Source of the DNA: Syntrophaceae bacterium UBA1062
GTDB taxonomy: Bacteria; Desulfobacterota; Desulfomonilia; UBA1062
Reading direction: 5' to 3'
Assembly: GCA_002316295.1 (NCBI GenBank)
Contig: DCDF01000048.1
Location: forward strand, 1 to 15,851
Length of the DNA: 15,851 nt
Below the pieces are notes generated by a model. That model worked only from the letters and a program-made list of their open reading frames with translations, had not been told where the DNA came from and did not search any database. Made by a program: the position numbers and the translations under genes. The first letter of the stretch is position 1. Every line of letters begins with the position of its first letter. Positions 13,084-15,851 of the stretch are shown here, piece after piece.

Positions 13084-14094
13084 TCACGCATAGCCGTCCG
13101 GGTTGAGCGACTGCCATTTCCAGGAGTCCCTGCACATGTCGTCGATGCCGCGCTGTGCTTTCCATCCAAGCTCCGATTCCGCCTTGGACGGATCGGCATA
13201 GCAGGAAGCGATATCTCCGGGCCTCCGCTCGGCGATCCGGTAGGGGATTTTTCTGCCGGAAGCCTTCTCGAATGCGCGCACCATCTCCAGGACGCTGTAG
13301 CCCTGTCCCGTTCCCAGGTTGTACGTGACGATTCCCGGGCACTGCTCGAGCTTTTTCAGCGCATGGATGTGCCCTTGGGCGAGATCCACCACATGGATAT
13401 AGTCTCTGACGCCGGTGCCGTCTCTGGTGGGATAGTCGTTGCCGAATACGCTGAGCATCGGTAGCTTCCCGACGGCGACCTGGGAGATAAACGGCATGAG
13501 ATTGTTGGGAGTGCCGTTCGGGTCCTCTCCGATGAGGCCGCTTGCATGTGCGCCTACGGGATTGAAGTATCTCAGCAGCGCGATGTTCCAGCCGGCATCG
13601 GATGCGTGCAGGTCCCGCAGGATCACTTCGATCATGAGCTTGGAGCGGCCGTAGGGGTTGGTGGCGCCCAGCGGGAAGTCTTCTCTTATGGGTACTCTTT
13701 CCGGGTCTCCGTACACGGTCGCGGAAGAGCTGAACACCATGTTTCTGACCCCGTGCTCCATCATCACCGAGCAAAGGATCAGTGTGCCGGTGACGTTGTT
13801 GTGATAGTACCTGAGCGGCACACTCACAGACTCTCCTACCGCCTTGAGCCCTGCGAAATGGATGACGGCCCGGATTTCGGAGCGGGCGAAAATCGATGAG
13901 AGGGCCTCTCTGTCCAGAAGGTCCACCTTGTGAAATGTCAGGCGCTTCCCTGTTATGTTCTCCACCCGCCGCAGCGATTCTTCCTTGGAGTTGGACAGAT
14001 TGTCCGCAACGATCACCTCATACCCCGCCTCGAGAAGCTCCACGCAGGTATGGCTACCGATGTACCCCGCTCCTCCGGTCACCAGTATATTCAT
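13084..14094 (-). CDS. galE: UDP-glucose 4-epimerase
   Basis: NAD-dependent interconversion of UDP-glucose and UDP-galactose, feeding lipopolysaccharide or exopolysaccharide synthesis; cytosolic; 336 aa, the usual length. Extended SDR features: GGAGYIG at 7-13 for NAD, DNLSNS at 31-36 typical of GalE, S124 in FSSSATVYG, and the catalytic Y148-x3-K152 (YGRSK). NPVGAHASGLIGEDPNG at 178-194 and VRDYIHVVDLAQGH at 229-242 are GalE hallmarks. The ATG overlaps the prc stop as ATGA, so translation is likely coupled. There is no other gal or polysaccharide gene in view. Discrimination from UDP-GlcNAc epimerases is by overall resemblance only. Confidence 0.95.
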   Translation of the reverse strand: MNILVTGGAGYIGSHTCVELLEAGYEVIVADNLSNSKEESLRRVENITGKRLTFHKVDLLDREALSSIFARSEIRAVIHFAGLKAVGESVSVPLRYYHNNVTGTLILCSVMMEHGVRNMVFSSSATVYGDPERVPIREDFPLGATNPYGRSKLMIEVILRDLHASDAGWNIALLRYFNPVGAHASGLIGEDPNGTPNNLMPFISQVAVGKLPMLSVFGNDYPTRDGTGVRDYIHVVDLAQGHIHALKKLEQCPGIVTYNLGTGQGYSVLEMVRAFEKASGRKIPYRIAERRPGDIASCYADPSKAESELGWKAQRGIDDMCRDSWKWQSLNPDGYA

Positions 14095-15851
14095 TGCCGT
14101 GATATCCTTCCCTGGTTCACGGCCATACCCTCGGGCCCCTCAGCCGGGGGCTGCAGCCGTATGAGGTCCGCCAGGATACGGGCGCTCTCGACCAGCACCG
14201 GGTCCTCCTGTGCGCGCTTTTTATCGATGTTCTCGTTTTCTCTCAATTCATCCTCCTTGAGGAAGGCTTCCAGATCCTTCAGCAGGGGCTTGCCTTTGGC
14301 GCTCCTGAGCCGGTTTTCCAATTCGAGGCGCTTCTGGCGTACCTGCTGCTGCTCTTGTGTGCGTACTTCCCGGTTGAGGGATATCCGGGTCTTTGATCGT
14401 ATTTGTCCCAGGTGATCGGTCATGTCTTTGAGATAGAGGTAATCCGGATCATCCATCATGCGTTTGAGGTGCAGGTCGTTGAGGATGGGGAGCAGGGACC
14501 TGAAGTCCTTGTACCGACGGTGAGACGTTCCGACGATCGTATCCCAGGGAAGGGCTGCTTCCAGCGAGTCTTCGCCTATCTTTTTCTTGTCGTAGAGACT
14601 GGGATAGACGATGTCGGGGGAGATCCCGCGGTGCTGCGTGCTGGCCCCGGAAATCCGGTAGAACTTTGCCGAGGTGAGCTTCAGCTGGCCGTGATCGAGT
14701 GAGATGAGGCTCTGGACTGTTCCTTTCCCGAAGGTGTCCTCTCCGATGACCAGACCTCTCCCGTAGTCCTGAACCGCCCCTGCAAAAATCTCCGATGCCG
14801 AAGCGCTCAGGCGGTTCACCACGACGGCCAGCGGGCCGTCCCAGAAGATGCGGGGATCGCTGTCATAGAGCTTTTCCACCTTGTCGCTCGCGTATCTGAT
14901 CTGGACCACCGGGCCCTGTTCGATGAACAGGCCCGTAAGCGTGCTCGCCTCCTGGAGGGATCCGCCGCCGTTATCCCTCAGATCGATGACGATTCCCTGG
15001 ACGTGTGCTTCCTTGAGCTCGGCCAGGAGCTTCCGGACATCTCGAGTCGTGCTCTTGAAGTCGTCCTGGCCCGAATTCAGGGCATTGAAATCCAGATAGA
15101 AGGTGGGAATGGTGATGACTCCGATCCTATACGGCCTTTCTCCGTCCCCCACCTCGATGATCTCCTTGCGGGCCGCCTGCTCTTCGAGCCTGACTGTGTT
15201 GCGGACAATGGAGATGACCTTTGTGTGGTCGTCACCGGCCGCATCCGCCGGGATGACCTTAAGCCTCACGACCGTCTCTTTCGGGCCGCGGATGAGCGCT
15301 ACGACATCGTCGAGGCGCCAGCCCACCACATCAATGATATCGCCTTCGGCGCCTTGACCTACGCCGGTGATGCGATCGCCCGGCTTGAGCTCGCCCGATT
15401 TGTCCGCAGGTCCTGCGGGGACCAGGCGCACCACCTTGACGTAGTCATCCTCCACGCCCAGCATCGCCCCGATACCTTCGAGCGAGAGGCTCATGTCGAT
15501 GGAGAAATTCTCGGACAGACGGGGGGAAAAGTACTGGGTGTGCGGATCGAATGTCTGAGTAAAGGCGTTCATGAATAGTTGGAACACGTCCTCGCTGTTG
15601 GTCTGAGCTATACGGTTGAGCTGGCTCCGGTACCGTTTGGAGAGCGTTTCCTGAATTTCCGTCAGAGGCTTGTCTTCCAGCAGCAGCGTCAGGATATCGC
15701 TTTTGACGCCTTTGCGCCACAGCTCTTCCTGCTCAGCCCTGGTCCGGGGCCAGGGCTCGCTCTTCCTGTCCGTGCTGAAGTATTCATGGGTATCGAAGGT
15801 GATGGTTTCGATCTTTGACTCGACCATGTCGGCCATATAGATCAAACGCTC
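14091..15851 (-). CDS. prc: Tail-specific (C-terminal processing) protease Prc, N-terminus beyond the window
   Basis: Periplasmic serine endoprotease of family S41A that degrades proteins from their C-termini. 586 codons are visible and the frame runs off the right edge (first visible residues ERLIYM); compared with my memory of E. coli Prc, about 125 residues including the signal peptide are missing. Counting from the first visible codon: APWP-like linker near 31-35, IAQTNSEDVFQLFMNAF at 81-97, DPHTQYFSP at 102-110, a PDZ domain from about 118 to 212, IVIDLRDNGGG at 287-297, the catalytic Ser351 in SASASEIF and Lys376 in TFGKGTVQ. The long C-terminal domain of the Prc subgroup is present (about 430-570). 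It overlaps galE by 4 nt and probably leads the operon. Confidence 0.95.
   Translation of the reverse strand, partial: ERLIYMADMVESKIETITFDTHEYFSTDRKSEPWPRTRAEQEELWRKGVKSDILTLLLEDKPLTEIQETLSKRYRSQLNRIAQTNSEDVFQLFMNAFTQTFDPHTQYFSPRLSENFSIDMSLSLEGIGAMLGVEDDYVKVVRLVPAGPADKSGELKPGDRITGVGQGAEGDIIDVVGWRLDDVVALIRGPKETVVRLKVIPADAAGDDHTKVISIVRNTVRLEEQAARKEIIEVGDGERPYRIGVITIPTFYLDFNALNSGQDDFKSTTRDVRKLLAELKEAHVQGIVIDLRDNGGGSLQEASTLTGLFIEQGPVVQIRYASDKVEKLYDSDPRIFWDGPLAVVVNRLSASASEIFAGAVQDYGRGLVIGEDTFGKGTVQSLISLDHGQLKLTSAKFYRISGASTQHRGISPDIVYPSLYDKKKIGEDSLEAALPWDTIVGTSHRRYKDFRSLLPILNDLHLKRMMDDPDYLYLKDMTDHLGQIRSKTRISLNREVRTQEQQQVRQKRLELENRLRSAKGKPLLKDLEAFLKEDELRENENIDKKRAQEDPVLVESARILADLIRLQPPAEGPEGMAVNQGRISRQ

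Noticed and set aside
1..15851. Mobile elements, CRISPR arrays, phage genes, toxin-antitoxin or defence systems
   Set aside because: No regularly spaced repeats, transposase or integrase motifs, or nuclease/antitoxin pairs seen on either strand; every large frame belongs to ordinary chromosomal families.

Overview
The window is a moderately GC-rich, entirely chromosomal-looking stretch. Every gene I can support lies on the minus strand, so transcription runs from high to low coordinates. The mix of families points to a Gram-negative, probably anaerobic deltaproteobacterial (Desulfobacterota / Syntrophobacterales-like) organism. It includes a long-form tail-specific protease, a DUF374-type acyltransferase, a single-domain Old Yellow Enzyme with a cysteine motif, a REC-REC-HD-GYP regulator and a secreted chalcone-isomerase-like protein. 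The taxonomic call is inference from protein style, not from a marker gene.

Layout in the direction of transcription: (a) 15851-12117, a tail-specific protease (prc, N-terminus off the window), galE overlapping it by 4 nt, and two short unassigned genes behind galE, one with a cysteine cluster. (b) 11977-10510, metF and ychJ, separated by a spaced 10-bp inverted repeat and closed by a good intrinsic terminator. (c) 10361-9708, a lysophospholipid-acyltransferase-like membrane enzyme. (d) 9579-9016, an exported chalcone-isomerase-like protein with a recognisable promoter whose spacer is a dyad, and a probable terminator. (e) 8815-7712, an AI-2E/PerM-family membrane protein. (f) 7525-6047, a two-receiver HD-GYP cyclic-di-GMP phosphodiesterase. 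(g) 5889-3290, a class I/II aminotransferase, an alpha/beta hydrolase and a small lipoprotein in a tight row. (h) 3202-2411, an SDR oxidoreductase. (i) 2291-196, a malate-dehydrogenase-type enzyme overlapping a single-domain Old Yellow Enzyme by 4 nt. No intergenic stretch exceeds 300 bases; the largest are 8816-9015 and 1-195.

Functionally this is mostly housekeeping: periplasmic proteolysis, sugar-nucleotide epimerisation, one-carbon metabolism, amino-acid transamination, envelope lipid modification and c-di-GMP signalling, plus a redox group (MDH-like, OYE, SDR). I see no transposase, integrase, CRISPR array, toxin-antitoxin pair, phage gene, tRNA or rRNA, and no clear novel multi-gene system. 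The most worthwhile loose ends are the two unassigned genes behind galE, the Cys-motif OYE paired with MDH, the dyad-in-spacer promoter of the chalcone-isomerase-like gene, and the inverted repeat between metF and ychJ.
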